Origin: VRUE01 sp963704505
GTDB lineage: Bacteria > Actinomycetota > Thermoleophilia > Solirubrobacterales > 70-9
DNA length: 64,000 nt
NCBI GenBank assembly: GCA_963704505.1
Contig: OY969912.1
Span: forward strand, 124,001 to 188,000
Direction: 5' to 3'
Shown: in pieces, positions 8,638 through 16,540 of the stretch
Layout: each line of letters starts with the position of its first letter
How positions within the stretch are numbered: the stretch's first letter is position 1
The notes under the pieces: model-generated
Seen by the model: the letters and a program-made list of their open reading frames with translations, nothing else
Told to the model about the DNA's origin: nothing
Database searches by the model: none
Made by a program: the position numbers and the translations under genes

Positions 8638-9453
8638 TCAGTCGAGGTTGATGCAGTTCCGCTTCGCCCCCTCGACGATCCCTTCCAGGGCGGCGACGGG
8701 AGCGAAGCCGGGGTGCTTCAGCAGCAGTTCCGGGGTGATGTCGGTGAGCAGGAGGAAGCCTTCGATTTCGTCGTGAAGGCAGTTGACGTAGGCGGGGCTT
8801 TTCCCTGCCGCGACCAGCCCCTTGGTGAATTCGTCGGCGCCGTATTCGGCAAGGGCCAGCGGGCACTTTTCGGCGAGCGGCAGGATGTCCTCATTGAGAA
8901 AAGCGTCGGAGTCGACCGCGGCGTCACGGTTGAAATCGCGGATCTGGTCGCCGCTCAGTTTCTGTGCCTGCTTTCCCACACAGGACTTCACGCTGTCGGC
9001 CGAGAGCGCGCCTTCGTCGACGGTCCGGATCGCGGCGATGAAGCTGGACCGGAGGAAGTCATCGCCGGAGCGGTCGAGCCGCCACCGATCGCCGTCATTC
9101 GCCAGCTGAAGCGTGCCGCTGACCCCGTCGAGTTCGCCGCCTTTGACCGCGACGGCGACGTCGGCGTGAGAGCCGTCGTGATCGTCGATCGTGACCTTGG
9201 TGGCGCGCGCGTCGCCGGGGTGATCCGCGACCACGGAGGCCTTTTCGCACGCCGCCACCCCGCCCGCGACCGTCTCCTCCAGGTAGCGATCCGTGACCAG
9301 TTGCCGGCAGAACTGCTGCTGGTCGGTGCTCTCGAGGACTTCGACCGCGGCCGTGCTTGCTTCCTCTTCTGCCGAAGGCCCGGCCGAGCCGCACCCCGCC
9401 AGGGCGATCGCGATCAGCGTCGCGGTGCCGCCGAGCAGTCCTGCCCTTCGCAT
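8638..9453 (-). CDS. Predicted lipoprotein of unknown function
   Basis: A 271-residue protein with a classical lipoprotein signal: basic start, hydrophobic core and lipobox LAGC (about 18-21). The first part of the mature chain (about 40-135) looks like a small alpha+beta domain of the kind found in DUF4878/NTF2-like exported proteins (RLDRSGDDFLRS end). The second part (about 140-271) is mostly helical with spaced cysteines (KSCVG, EKCPL, VNCLH, RNCIN), which suggests two disulfides. I do not recognise a named family. It lies between the methyltransferase and the desaturase on the same strand, but the gaps of 94 and 47 nt do not show whether they form one operon. Confidence 0.7.
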   Translation of the reverse strand: MRRAGLLGGTATLIAIALAGCGSAGPSAEEEASTAAVEVLESTDQQQFCRQLVTDRYLEETVAGGVAACEKASVVADHPGDARATKVTIDDHDGSHADVAVAVKGGELDGVSGTLQLANDGDRWRLDRSGDDFLRSSFIAAIRTVDEGALSADSVKSCVGKQAQKLSGDQIRDFNRDAAVDSDAFLNEDILPLAEKCPLALAEYGADEFTKGLVAAGKSPAYVNCLHDEIEGFLLLTDITPELLLKHPGFAPVAALEGIVEGAKRNCINLD

Positions 9454-9500
9454 GGCTCGCCGCTACCCATTTCGGGCCACGTCTACCCGCGGTCGCGGCG

Positions 9501-10637
9501 TCAGGCCGCGACCGGCGTGCGGACCTCCTCGACGACCGTCTCCGGGGCCGGCGGCTGGCGGCGCCCGCCCTTCCTGTCCGGCAGCGCGAAGCGGCAGATC
9601 TTCTTGACGACGCTGCCGAACTGCTTGCCGAGCGGGCCGACGTTGTAGGGGATGCCGTAGCGCTCGCAGATCTCGCGAACCTCCTCGGAGATTTCGGCGT
9701 AGCGGTTGGCCGGCAGGTCGGGGAACAGGTGATGCTCGATCTGGAAGCTGAGGTTGCCGGCGAGGATGTGGAAGGGGCGGCTGCCGGTGAGGTTGGCCGA
9801 GCCGAGGAGCTGGCGGTAGTACCACTGGCCGCGGCTCTCGTTCTCGGTCTCCTCCTCGGTGAACTCGTGGGTCCCTTCGGGGAAGTGGCCGCAGAAGATG
9901 ATCGTGAACGACCAGACGTTGCGGACCAGGTTGGCGGTCACGTTGCCGGCCAGGGGGAAGAGGAAGAACGGGCCCGAGAGCGCCGGGAAGATCACGTAGT
10001 CCTTGAGGCTCTGGCGACGGGTCTTCTTCCAGATCGCCTTGGCCATCTTCTTCTTGTCGATCATGTCGGCCCGGCCGGTCCGGATCTGCTCGACTTCGAG
10101 GTCGTGGATCGCGACCCCGTACTGGAAGAGCAGCGCCAGCAGGGTGGCGTAGAGCGGGTTCCCGAGGTAGTAGGGAGTCCAGGGCTGATCCTCTGACATG
10201 CGCAGCACGCCGTAACCGATGTCGCGGTCTTTGCCGACGATGTTGGTGTGGGTGTGGTGCATGTAGTTATGGGAGTGGCGCCACTGGTCGGCCGGGCAGG
10301 CGTTGTCCCACTCGAACTTCTTCCCGGCCAACGCCGGGTCGTTGGTCCAGTCGTACTGTCCGTGCATCACGTTGTGCCCGATCTCCATGTTGTCGAGGAT
10401 CTTGGAGAGCGAGAGGGCGGTCGTTCCGGCGATCCAGGCGGGCGGGAAGACCCCGGCCCAGAGCAGGCCGCGGCCGGCGACCTCGAGCCCGCGCTGAGCT
10501 TTGATCACCCGGCGGATGTAGTTGGCGTCGTGCTCGCCGCGATCGGCGAGGACCCGCTGGCGGATCGCGTCGAGCTCCTCGCCGAAGCTGTCGATCTGGT
10601 CGGACGTGAGCGGAATCTGATTCTCGGTGGTGCTCAT
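9501..10637 (-). CDS. Membrane fatty-acid desaturase (acyl-lipid/acyl-CoA type)
   Basis: A 378-residue di-iron membrane desaturase. The three histidine boxes are clear: HNVMH (about 88-92), HSHNYMHHTH (about 121-130) and QIEHHLFPDLPA (about 299-310). There is an extra histidine in GHFPEG (about 250). Hydrophobic segments lie at about 55-80, 155-180 and 215-250. It should insert a double bond into membrane or CoA-bound fatty acids using O2 and electrons from a ferredoxin-type partner. The upstream gene, 26 nt away on the same strand, encodes exactly such a reductase, as in the mycobacterial DesA3-Rv3230c pair. An AAAGGA ribosome site precedes the start. Position of the double bond cannot be told. 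Confidence 0.9.
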   Translation of the reverse strand: MSTTENQIPLTSDQIDSFGEELDAIRQRVLADRGEHDANYIRRVIKAQRGLEVAGRGLLWAGVFPPAWIAGTTALSLSKILDNMEIGHNVMHGQYDWTNDPALAGKKFEWDNACPADQWRHSHNYMHHTHTNIVGKDRDIGYGVLRMSEDQPWTPYYLGNPLYATLLALLFQYGVAIHDLEVEQIRTGRADMIDKKKMAKAIWKKTRRQSLKDYVIFPALSGPFFLFPLAGNVTANLVRNVWSFTIIFCGHFPEGTHEFTEEETENESRGQWYYRQLLGSANLTGSRPFHILAGNLSFQIEHHLFPDLPANRYAEISEEVREICERYGIPYNVGPLGKQFGSVVKKICRFALPDRKGGRRQPPAPETVVEEVRTPVAA

Positions 10638-10663
10638 CGGAAGTCCTTTCGTTGGAAGTTGAC

Positions 10664-11728
10664 TCAGAGGTCGATGACGAGGTCGCTCAGCGGCGCGGAG
10701 ACGCAGAGCTGAATCGACTCGTCGGGGCCCGAGGAGATCTCCTCGGTGAGAAGGTTCTTGACGGTGCCGCTCACCTTGCGGCAGGTGCAGGAGTGACAGA
10801 TCCCCATCCGGCAGCCCGACTGTGGTTGGACTCCCGCCTTCTCCGCCTGCTCGAGGACCGAGGCGCCGCTGTTCTCGACCTCGACGCCGGAGCCGGCGAA
10901 GCGGATGGTGCCCTCGCCCGGCTCCCCGACCGGGAGAAGGCTGGGCGGGACGAAGCTCTCGACGTGGAGCCGCTGCTCAAGGCCCTCGGCCTCCCAGTTG
11001 GCGCGCACGGCATCGAGCAGGGCGGGCGGGCCGCAGGCGAAGGTCTCCGAATGGGCGAAGTTCGGGTCGGCCCCCAGAAGGTGGTCGGGGTTGAAGTATC
11101 CGTCGAGATCGCCGGTGCCTGGCGCCCGGGTGTAGGAGCGGCGCACCGTGAAGTTCGCGTGCTCGGCGGCCAGGCGGTCGAGCTCCTCGCGGTAGATGGT
11201 GCGCTCAGCGTCGGGCGCGTACTGGATCAGCGTGACGTCGCCTGAATGACCCTCGGCGCAGAGGGTGCGGAGGATCCCCATCAGCGGAGTGATGCCGCTG
11301 CCGCCGCCGATCAAGAGGGTCGAATCGGGCCGCGACTCGGGAAGCCGAAAGTCCCCGTCGGCCTGCGATAGGACGGCGACCATGCCGATGCGAGCGTGGT
11401 CGGCGAGGAAGTTGGAGACGAGGCCTTCGGGATGGCGCTTGACCGTGATCTCGAGCTCGCGGCCCGAGCCCTCCGGCGAGGCGGGCGAGTAGCAGCGCGT
11501 ATGGCGGACGCCGTCGATCTCGACCGACACCTGGATGAACTGGCCGGCCCGGGCTCCCTGCCAGACGCGGTTCGGGCGCAGGCTCAGGGTCACGCTGTCC
11601 TCGGTGTCGCGCCTGATGGCGACGACCTCGGCCCTGCACTCGCCGGTCACCAGCATCGGGCTGATCTGCTCGAGATAGCCGTCGACTCCGGGCGGGCCGG
11701 CCATCAGGTCCAGCAATGCGTGACTCAT
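10664..11728 (-). CDS. FAD/2Fe-2S ferredoxin reductase, electron donor of the desaturase
   Basis: A 354-residue flavin-iron-sulfur oxidoreductase. The FAD domain has the RCYSPAS motif, the NAD(P) domain has LLIGGGSGITPLM and FACGPP, and the C-terminal plant-type ferredoxin domain has SGCRMGICHSCTC plus a distal QLCVS, giving the four cysteine ligands of a 2Fe-2S cluster. This is the arrangement of the reductases that feed stearoyl-CoA-type desaturases. The ATG at 11728 has a strong AGGAGGAG ribosome site, while the longer frame from 11800 would run through the promoter region. It is the first gene of a two-gene operon with the desaturase and diverges from the MerR regulator, which probably controls it. 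Confidence 0.9.
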   Translation of the reverse strand: MSHALLDLMAGPPGVDGYLEQISPMLVTGECRAEVVAIRRDTEDSVTLSLRPNRVWQGARAGQFIQVSVEIDGVRHTRCYSPASPEGSGRELEITVKRHPEGLVSNFLADHARIGMVAVLSQADGDFRLPESRPDSTLLIGGGSGITPLMGILRTLCAEGHSGDVTLIQYAPDAERTIYREELDRLAAEHANFTVRRSYTRAPGTGDLDGYFNPDHLLGADPNFAHSETFACGPPALLDAVRANWEAEGLEQRLHVESFVPPSLLPVGEPGEGTIRFAGSGVEVENSGASVLEQAEKAGVQPQSGCRMGICHSCTCRKVSGTVKNLLTEEISSGPDESIQLCVSAPLSDLVIDL

Positions 11729-11765
11729 CTCTCCTCCTCTGCGTGGGTGTTTGGCAGCAGTACCC

Positions 11766-11800
11766 GTGACGGAGGACAACGTAACACCAAATGCCGTCAC
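11766..11800. promoter_or_regulatory. Inverted repeat in the desaturase-regulator intergenic region
   Basis: A perfect 7-bp inverted repeat, GTGACGG at 11766-11772 and CCGTCAC at 11794-11800, with a 21-nt spacer, lies in the 114-nt gap between the ferredoxin reductase start (11728) and the MerR start (11843). Its position and long-armed symmetry suit a dimeric regulator acting on both promoters. That the MerR-family protein binds here is inference. Confidence 0.35.
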
Positions 11801-11842
11801 CCTGATCGGTGCGCCGTTGTTCAGTGATAGGTTTCACACAAG

Positions 11843-12592
11843 GTGGCGCCGACCGAGACCAAGCCCGAGAACGACTTGACGATCGAACAGCTCGCCGCCG
11901 AGACGGGGATGACCGTCCGCAACATCCGCTCGCACCGGGCCCGGGGGCTGCTCCCCGCCCCCGAGGTGCGCGACCGGGTCGGCTACTACGGCCCCGAGCA
12001 CCTCGACCGGCTGAAGATGATCCAGGAGCTGCAGGGCGACGGCTTCAACCTGAAGGGGATCGAGCGGCTGCTCAGCCAGAACCTCGGCCCCGCCGAGCAG
12101 TTCATCTCCTTCAAACGCGAGATCGACGAGTTCGACCGAGAGCAGCCGCAGACGTTCACCCGCAAGGACCTCGCCGACCGCTTCGGGACCGAGATCGACG
12201 ACGCTTTGAAGCGGGCCGTCGACGCGGGTGCGCTCGTCGCGATCGACGAGGACCGCTACGAGGCCCCCTTTCCCTCGCTGCTCGACGCGGCCGAGGGCGT
12301 CGTCGCGACCGGCGTCCCTCTCGATCACGCCCTGGTCGTGATCGCCAAGGTGGCCAGAAGCTGCCGCTCGGTCTCGCATGAGTTCGTCAAGCTCTTCCTC
12401 GAGGACATCTGGAAGCCCTTCGAAGAGGACGGCTACCCGGAGGAGCGCTGGCCCGAGGTCCGCGCCGCCCTCGACCAGCTGCGCCCGCTGTCGCTGCAGG
12501 CGCTGGTCGCCGTCTACCGGATGACGATGTCCGACGAAGTCGAGAAGGCGTTCGGCAAGCAGCTCGAGCGAATGGCCAAACGCAAGGCCTGA
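11843..12592 (+). CDS. MerR-family transcriptional regulator
   Basis: A 249-residue regulator starting at GTG. The N-terminal MerR helix-turn-helix and wing are clear (LTIEQLAAETGMTVRNIRSH, then GYYGPEHLDRLKMI), followed by a helix typical of the linker (GFNLKGIERLL). The C-terminal region of about 160 residues is much longer than the metal-binding tail of classical MerR proteins and has no cysteine cluster, so a small organic molecule or acyl ligand is more likely than a metal. The gene diverges from the ferredoxin reductase-desaturase operon, so control of membrane desaturation is a reasonable inference. The TetR gene follows 31 nt downstream on the same strand. Confidence 0.85.
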   Translation: MAPTETKPENDLTIEQLAAETGMTVRNIRSHRARGLLPAPEVRDRVGYYGPEHLDRLKMIQELQGDGFNLKGIERLLSQNLGPAEQFISFKREIDEFDREQPQTFTRKDLADRFGTEIDDALKRAVDAGALVAIDEDRYEAPFPSLLDAAEGVVATGVPLDHALVVIAKVARSCRSVSHEFVKLFLEDIWKPFEEDGYPEERWPEVRAALDQLRPLSLQALVAVYRMTMSDEVEKAFGKQLERMAKRKA

Positions 12593-12623
12593 CCGCGTGT
12601 GAGATACATACCGACTGAGAGCG

Positions 12624-13241
12624 ATGCCCGACTCCGCAGAAGAAGAGGTACGCAGCCTTCGCGAAGCATTGCTCGACCTCTGCGCTGAGCGCGGTTACAA
12701 GAAGCTCAAGCTCAAGGACCTGCTCCAGCGCTCTGAGATCGACGAGGAGGCCTTCCATCGTCACTACGCCGATCTCGATGCCTGCTTCGCCGCCGTCCTC
12801 GCCGAGATCTACGACGAATTCTTCGCCCGCGCTCAGGAGGCGGTCGCCGACGAGACTGGCTGGCGCGATCGCATGCGCGCGACCGCCTACGCGCTGCTGC
12901 GCTTCCTGCGGCGCGACGAACGTGTCGCCCGCCTCGCCGCGGTCGAGGTCCAGTACGCCGGAAAGCGGGCCCAGGCACTTTTCCAGGAGACCTTCGGTCG
13001 CCTGGTCAAACTGCTCGACGAGGGCTCATCGGAAGCCGACGGCCCGGAGTCGCCGGGCCTCGCCACCGCGATCGGCGTCGGCGGAGTCGTCTTCACCCGC
13101 GTCCAGGAGGCGGTCGCAAAAGGAGAACTGGGACTCGGCGAGGAGGAGATCCCGGAGCTCATGTACGCCGCCGTGTTTCCTTATCTGGGTGCGGAGGCGG
13201 CCGAGGAGGAGCTCCGGATTCCTCCGCCGCCGGACCTCTAG
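12624..13241 (+). CDS. TetR-family regulator, single-domain version of the fused double TetR type
   Basis: A 205-residue regulator with an atypical TetR N-terminus (LLDLCAERGYKKLKLKDLL, then FHRHYADLDACF) and a helical ligand domain ending in ELMYAAVFPYLGAEAAEEEL. The ligand-domain phrases DRMRATAYALLRFL and ELMYAAV reappear in each half of the double TetR protein at 54214, so this is a stand-alone copy of that unit. It is probably co-transcribed with the MerR gene. Its stop overlaps the stop of the convergent double TetR gene on a palindromic CTAG. Confidence 0.8.
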   Translation: MPDSAEEEVRSLREALLDLCAERGYKKLKLKDLLQRSEIDEEAFHRHYADLDACFAAVLAEIYDEFFARAQEAVADETGWRDRMRATAYALLRFLRRDERVARLAAVEVQYAGKRAQALFQETFGRLVKLLDEGSSEADGPESPGLATAIGVGGVVFTRVQEAVAKGELGLGEEEIPELMYAAVFPYLGAEAAEEELRIPPPPDL

Positions 13242-14536
13242 GCCGTCGCCTCGCCATTCGCGACGGCGAGCGCCCGCTCCGGCCCGGTGAAGCCGACGAG
13301 CGTCACGTAGGTCGCCAGCGGAATCACCGTGGCGACGCTCGAGGGGCCCTGGGTGCGAACCCGCTCGCGCATGAGCGAGTACACCGCGGCGGCCGCGGCT
13401 TCAGCGCTCAGCGGCGACGCGGTCGGGTTTTCAGCAAGGCCCGGGGCGAGCATCGTCGCCAGCGACTCGATCACGTGGTCGCGGCGCCGCAAGGCCTCCT
13501 CGCCGGCGCCGTATACACCGACGAGCGCCAACTCGGCCATCGCCGGCTCGGCGGCGAAGTAGTGGCCGATCGCTTCATACAGAGCCCGGACACCCTCCTG
13601 CCAGCCCTTCGCCCTTCGCGCCGCCGGAACCGCGAGTGCGGTGATCTGGGCGCCCCCCATCTCCAGTGTGCCGAGCACCGCGTCGCGCTTGTCCGCGAAG
13701 TTCTCGTAGAAGGTGCTGAGCGAGATCGAGGAGGCCGCGGCGATGTCATCGGTGCTCATCGCCCCGTAGCCCTTCTCGGCAACCAGCGATGCCACTGCCC
13801 GCGCGATCCGTTCCGCCGGCGTGTAGCCCTGAAAACCGCCCGTGGCGGCCCGCTGGCGGCGCGGGACGAGGAGCGTCCCCGGCGGTGGCTCGACGCTTTC
13901 GATCCACTCCCAGACCCGACCCGCCTGCTCCTCCAGCTCGACCAGCTCACCGCGGGCGATGCGCGATTGGATCATCTTCCGTACGCCGCCGATCACCGCC
14001 TGGCGAAGGGCGGCGGGCAGAGGGGGGCGTCCCGCCGCGAGGTCCAGTTCCTCGAATCGTGTCGACATCGCCTCGAAGGCACGATCCGCGACCTCCTCCC
14101 CGCCCTCTCCGGCCGCGTGCAGCTCCACGAAAAAGACTCGCGCCGCCGCCGGCTGAGATCGCAGCATCGCCAGAAAGCCTTCGAAAGCCACCTCGGGCTC
14201 GGGCCGGCCGCCGCTTGGCCCTGGCTCGAGCGTCGCCAAGGCCGGCCCGACAAGCTCCTGGGCAGCCGCCGTCAGGCACTCGGCCTTATTGGCGAAATGG
14301 ACGTAGAAGGCGCTGCGGGAGACACCGCTCATCTCGAGGATGTCGGCGACCGTCATCCCTTCGTAGCCCTTCTGCGCCGCGATCGCCACGGCGGCGGCAA
14401 AACAGCGCTCGCGCTGGTTGCGGGCCACCTGATCGGGAGGCGTCCCCGACCCGGGGAAGAGCCTGCGCTCACGCAGGCCGGCGGCGTTTCCCCACGGTGT
14501 GCGCAGTGTCGCGGCGTTGTTGTCGCGCTCGCTCAA
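13238..14536 (-). CDS. Fused double TetR regulator (two TetR units in one chain)
   Basis: A 432-residue protein, twice the usual TetR length. It contains two complete TetR helix-turn-helix domains: about 42-90 (AAQKGYEGMTVADILEMSGV, then FYVHFANKAECL) and about 237-285 (LVAEKGYGAMSTDDIAAASS, then FYENFADKRDAV). Each is followed by a helical ligand-type domain. A single chain could therefore act as an internal dimer. Both recognition helices look intact, so this is a fusion rather than a decayed repeat. The gene is read away from the terpene operon and converges with the small TetR gene. A 364-nt non-coding stretch lies in front of it. Targets and ligand are unknown. Confidence 0.85.
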   Translation of the reverse strand: MSERDNNAATLRTPWGNAAGLRERRLFPGSGTPPDQVARNQRERCFAAAVAIAAQKGYEGMTVADILEMSGVSRSAFYVHFANKAECLTAAAQELVGPALATLEPGPSGGRPEPEVAFEGFLAMLRSQPAAARVFFVELHAAGEGGEEVADRAFEAMSTRFEELDLAAGRPPLPAALRQAVIGGVRKMIQSRIARGELVELEEQAGRVWEWIESVEPPPGTLLVPRRQRAATGGFQGYTPAERIARAVASLVAEKGYGAMSTDDIAAASSISLSTFYENFADKRDAVLGTLEMGGAQITALAVPAARRAKGWQEGVRALYEAIGHYFAAEPAMAELALVGVYGAGEEALRRRDHVIESLATMLAPGLAENPTASPLSAEAAAAAVYSLMRERVRTQGPSSVATVIPLATYVTLVGFTGPERALAVANGEATA

Positions 14537-14900
14537 ATGGCTGTCGGCTTCCCTTTCCCTGAGCGCCTACCGCTGCGGATCGCGTTCCCCTTGCGGCCCG
14601 CGCGCATTGTAAGCGTGGGCGTCGTCGCGCGATCTGTCGGCTCCGTTTCCTCAGCTCTCGCCCGCCACACCTTATCTTCAGAAAATCTAGCTTGCCTTTC
14701 GCTGTCGATTCTGGTTACCTACCACCTTGAAGCCCACCTCTTTTCCCTGGGGTGTTGGCGGGCTAACGCGCTTACCCTGAGCGCGTCGGCCGCAAAGGGA
14801 GCCAACCGGACGCCCTGTTCCGGGGGGCGCCAAAGGAGTACAACGCCGGGCGCCTGGCGGGCTCTCCCAAAGCCCACGGCGCCCGGCGGGCTCCGCGTTT
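14537..14900. other. Non-coding stretch between the double TetR gene and the terpene operon
   Basis: No convincing gene in these 364 nt. It contains a strong hairpin at its right end (14845-14887) and a 7-bp inverted repeat, ACGCGCT at 14766-14772 with AGCGCGT at 14780-14786. The 10-mer CCCTGAGCGC occurs both there and again near the TetR start (about 14558-14567). The middle part (about 14668-14740) is the most AT-rich of the local sequence and is where the TetR promoter should lie. The repeated 10-mer could be an operator for self-regulation, but that is speculative. Confidence 0.5.
14845..14887 (-). terminator. Strong hairpin downstream of the terpene synthase operon
   Basis: A perfect 10-bp inverted repeat (GCCGGGCGCC at 14845-14854 with GGCGCCCGGC at 14878-14887) encloses a second 5-bp stem (GGGCT/AGCCC) with a 7-nt loop. 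It starts 14 nt after the stop of the DUF2600 gene in the direction of transcription. There is no long T-run, so it is a high-GC actinobacterial style terminator or mRNA 3' end stabiliser. Confidence 0.65.
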
Positions 14901-16058
14901 TCAGCCGGTGACCGGAACCTGCCCCGGGTTTTGGGGATCTCGCATTCGGCGATGAGCCCGCAGGAGCGCGCCGGTGCCGCGCCCCCCGCGACGCGCCACA
15001 TGGACGTAGAGCGCGGGGCGCGTGATCGGGCCGAATGCCTCCAGGACAGTCCTGGACACGGTGCCTGTCTCCGTGCTCCAGGCCTGAGGCTGAGAGAGGT
15101 ACAACGCGCCCATCGCGGTGAGGATCGCCTCGTGCAGACGGCCATCGGGCAGCTCCGAGACCCGCTCTCGGGCACCGGCGGCGATCGCTCCGAGCCGCTC
15201 GGCAGCTTGCTCGCGAGAGTCGTAGCGACGCAGGTGGCTCTCGCCGGCCGGGTCCTCGTCGAGGTCGACGAGGGAATCGAGCAGGGCATTCAGACCGCTC
15301 GCCCACGGGAAGTAGGCAGCCTCGACCGCGTCCGCTTCGACCTCGGTGACTCCGGGCCTCGCCGCGAGAGCGAGCAACGCACCTACGCAGAGTGAGGACG
15401 CGGCGGCGGCGGCGATCAGCTCCCACCACTCGAAGCCCTGCTCCACTCCGATGCCGGCGGCGGTGACGGCAGCCCATTCATCGACCTGCCCCTGGACCGG
15501 GGCAAATCGCAGGGCGTGGTTCAGCGCCTGGGACTCGCGACAGAGGCGAGCCTGGCGAAGGAGCGGCCCCCGTGTCGCCGAGATGGAGGGCAGCCGATCG
15601 AGCGACCGCCTAACGGTGTCGATCAACTCGGCGAGATAGCCGCCGTCATCGCCGGCGTGGGCAAGCCCGTAGTAATCGAGGTGCTCCGCCTCCGGGTCAA
15701 GGGCGACTTCAAAGGCAGAATGGAGGCGCAGGCCGTTGGCGATCGGATCCGCCGAGGGACGCTCGGAGACCCCGTCGAGATAGTCGAGCATCAATTGATA
15801 GGCAACCAGGCCGCGGACGATCCGGTCACGGTTCGCGGGGGGCGCGAGAAGCGCCAGGGCAGCGAGCCCTTCGGAGTTGGAACGCTTGTCGCAATGGGAG
15901 GCCAGCGCATCGGCCCGCAGCATCGGGTCGGGGATGGCGGCGGCTCGGACCTGCAGCCGACGCTGGGTGGAGCGGGCGACGGGGAATACGCCCAGCCAGT
16001 AACTACTCCCCGCCGAAACGAAGAGCCGCAGTGAGCCGCCTTGCCTAGCCGCGCTCAC
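14901..16058 (-). CDS. DUF2600 terpene synthase (tetraprenyl-beta-curcumene synthase-like)
   Basis: A 385-residue all-helical protein matching the YtpB/DUF2600 family of Bacillus, which cyclises or processes C35 (and shorter) prenyl diphosphates without the usual class I motifs. The family's acidic motifs are visible: YQLMLDYLDGVSERPS (Asp92, Asp95) and LLDSLVDLDEDPAGESHL (about 259-276). HLDYYGLAHAGDDGGYL and QALNHAL are further conserved segments. Its GTG start overlaps the preceding stop by 4 nt (GTGA), so it is coupled to a small exported protein and, one gene further up, to an MMPL exporter. Product chain length cannot be deduced. It ends just before a strong hairpin. Confidence 0.8.
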   Translation of the reverse strand: MSAARQGGSLRLFVSAGSSYWLGVFPVARSTQRRLQVRAAAIPDPMLRADALASHCDKRSNSEGLAALALLAPPANRDRIVRGLVAYQLMLDYLDGVSERPSADPIANGLRLHSAFEVALDPEAEHLDYYGLAHAGDDGGYLAELIDTVRRSLDRLPSISATRGPLLRQARLCRESQALNHALRFAPVQGQVDEWAAVTAAGIGVEQGFEWWELIAAAAASSLCVGALLALAARPGVTEVEADAVEAAYFPWASGLNALLDSLVDLDEDPAGESHLRRYDSREQAAERLGAIAAGARERVSELPDGRLHEAILTAMGALYLSQPQAWSTETGTVSRTVLEAFGPITRPALYVHVARRGGRGTGALLRAHRRMRDPQNPGQVPVTG

Positions 16059-16540
16059 ACGAACCTCGAGGGCTTGAAATTGCAGTAGTCAAAGCCGAAG
16101 GAGACGACCACGTTGTTGGCCTTGTTCCCTTCGTGGATGAAGTCTCCCCAAACGCGTTGGAAGCGGGGCACGTCATTGGCCCGAAGGGCATCGGCGGTGC
16201 GGCTGAGCGCAGCGCTCTCGTCTGCCAGGGCGGCGAACCAGCGCGCGAGGGTGGCGCTGTCGGCCGCGGGGCGGGGGACCTTGGATATGGAGCGCACGGT
16301 GCCGGCGAAGATGCGCTGGGCCTTGGCAACCTTGCGCGCGGCGACCGAGAGGCGTTCAGCGCGGACGTCGGCGCGGGTTCCACGAACGGCGCGCTGTGTG
16401 GCTTCCGAGTCCGGCTTGCAGATGGTCTCCATCTGAGCCACATATTGGGAGCGGGTCGGTTCGGCGGCGCCGACGGCAGCCGTAAAGATCAGGGTGAGCG
16501 AGATGGCTACGATCGCCGGGATCGCGAGGACCTTGCGCAT
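16055..16540 (-). CDS. Small exported helical protein of the MMPL-terpene operon
   Basis: A 161-residue protein with a signal peptide (MRKVLAIPAIVAISLTLIF, cleavage after about VGAAE) and a mature helical chain with two cysteines (ETICKPD near the start, DYCNFKP near the end) that could pair. I do not recognise the family; such proteins recur as lipoprotein-like or periplasmic helpers in actinobacteria. The start at 16540 overlaps the stop of the MMPL gene by one base (TGATG), and the end overlaps the terpene synthase start by 4 nt. The tight coupling suggests one shared task, perhaps carrying a product of the synthase or assisting the exporter (inference). The longer frame to 16606 lies inside the MMPL gene and is not used. 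Confidence 0.75.
   Translation of the reverse strand: MRKVLAIPAIVAISLTLIFTAAVGAAEPTRSQYVAQMETICKPDSEATQRAVRGTRADVRAERLSVAARKVAKAQRIFAGTVRSISKVPRPAADSATLARWFAALADESAALSRTADALRANDVPRFQRVWGDFIHEGNKANNVVVSFGFDYCNFKPSRFV

Noticed and set aside
14766..14786. Inverted repeat ACGCGCT/AGCGCGT as a definite operator of the double TetR gene.
   Set aside because: It lies over 200 nt from the start codon and such short GC-rich palindromes arise easily here. It is mentioned only within the non-coding stretch.
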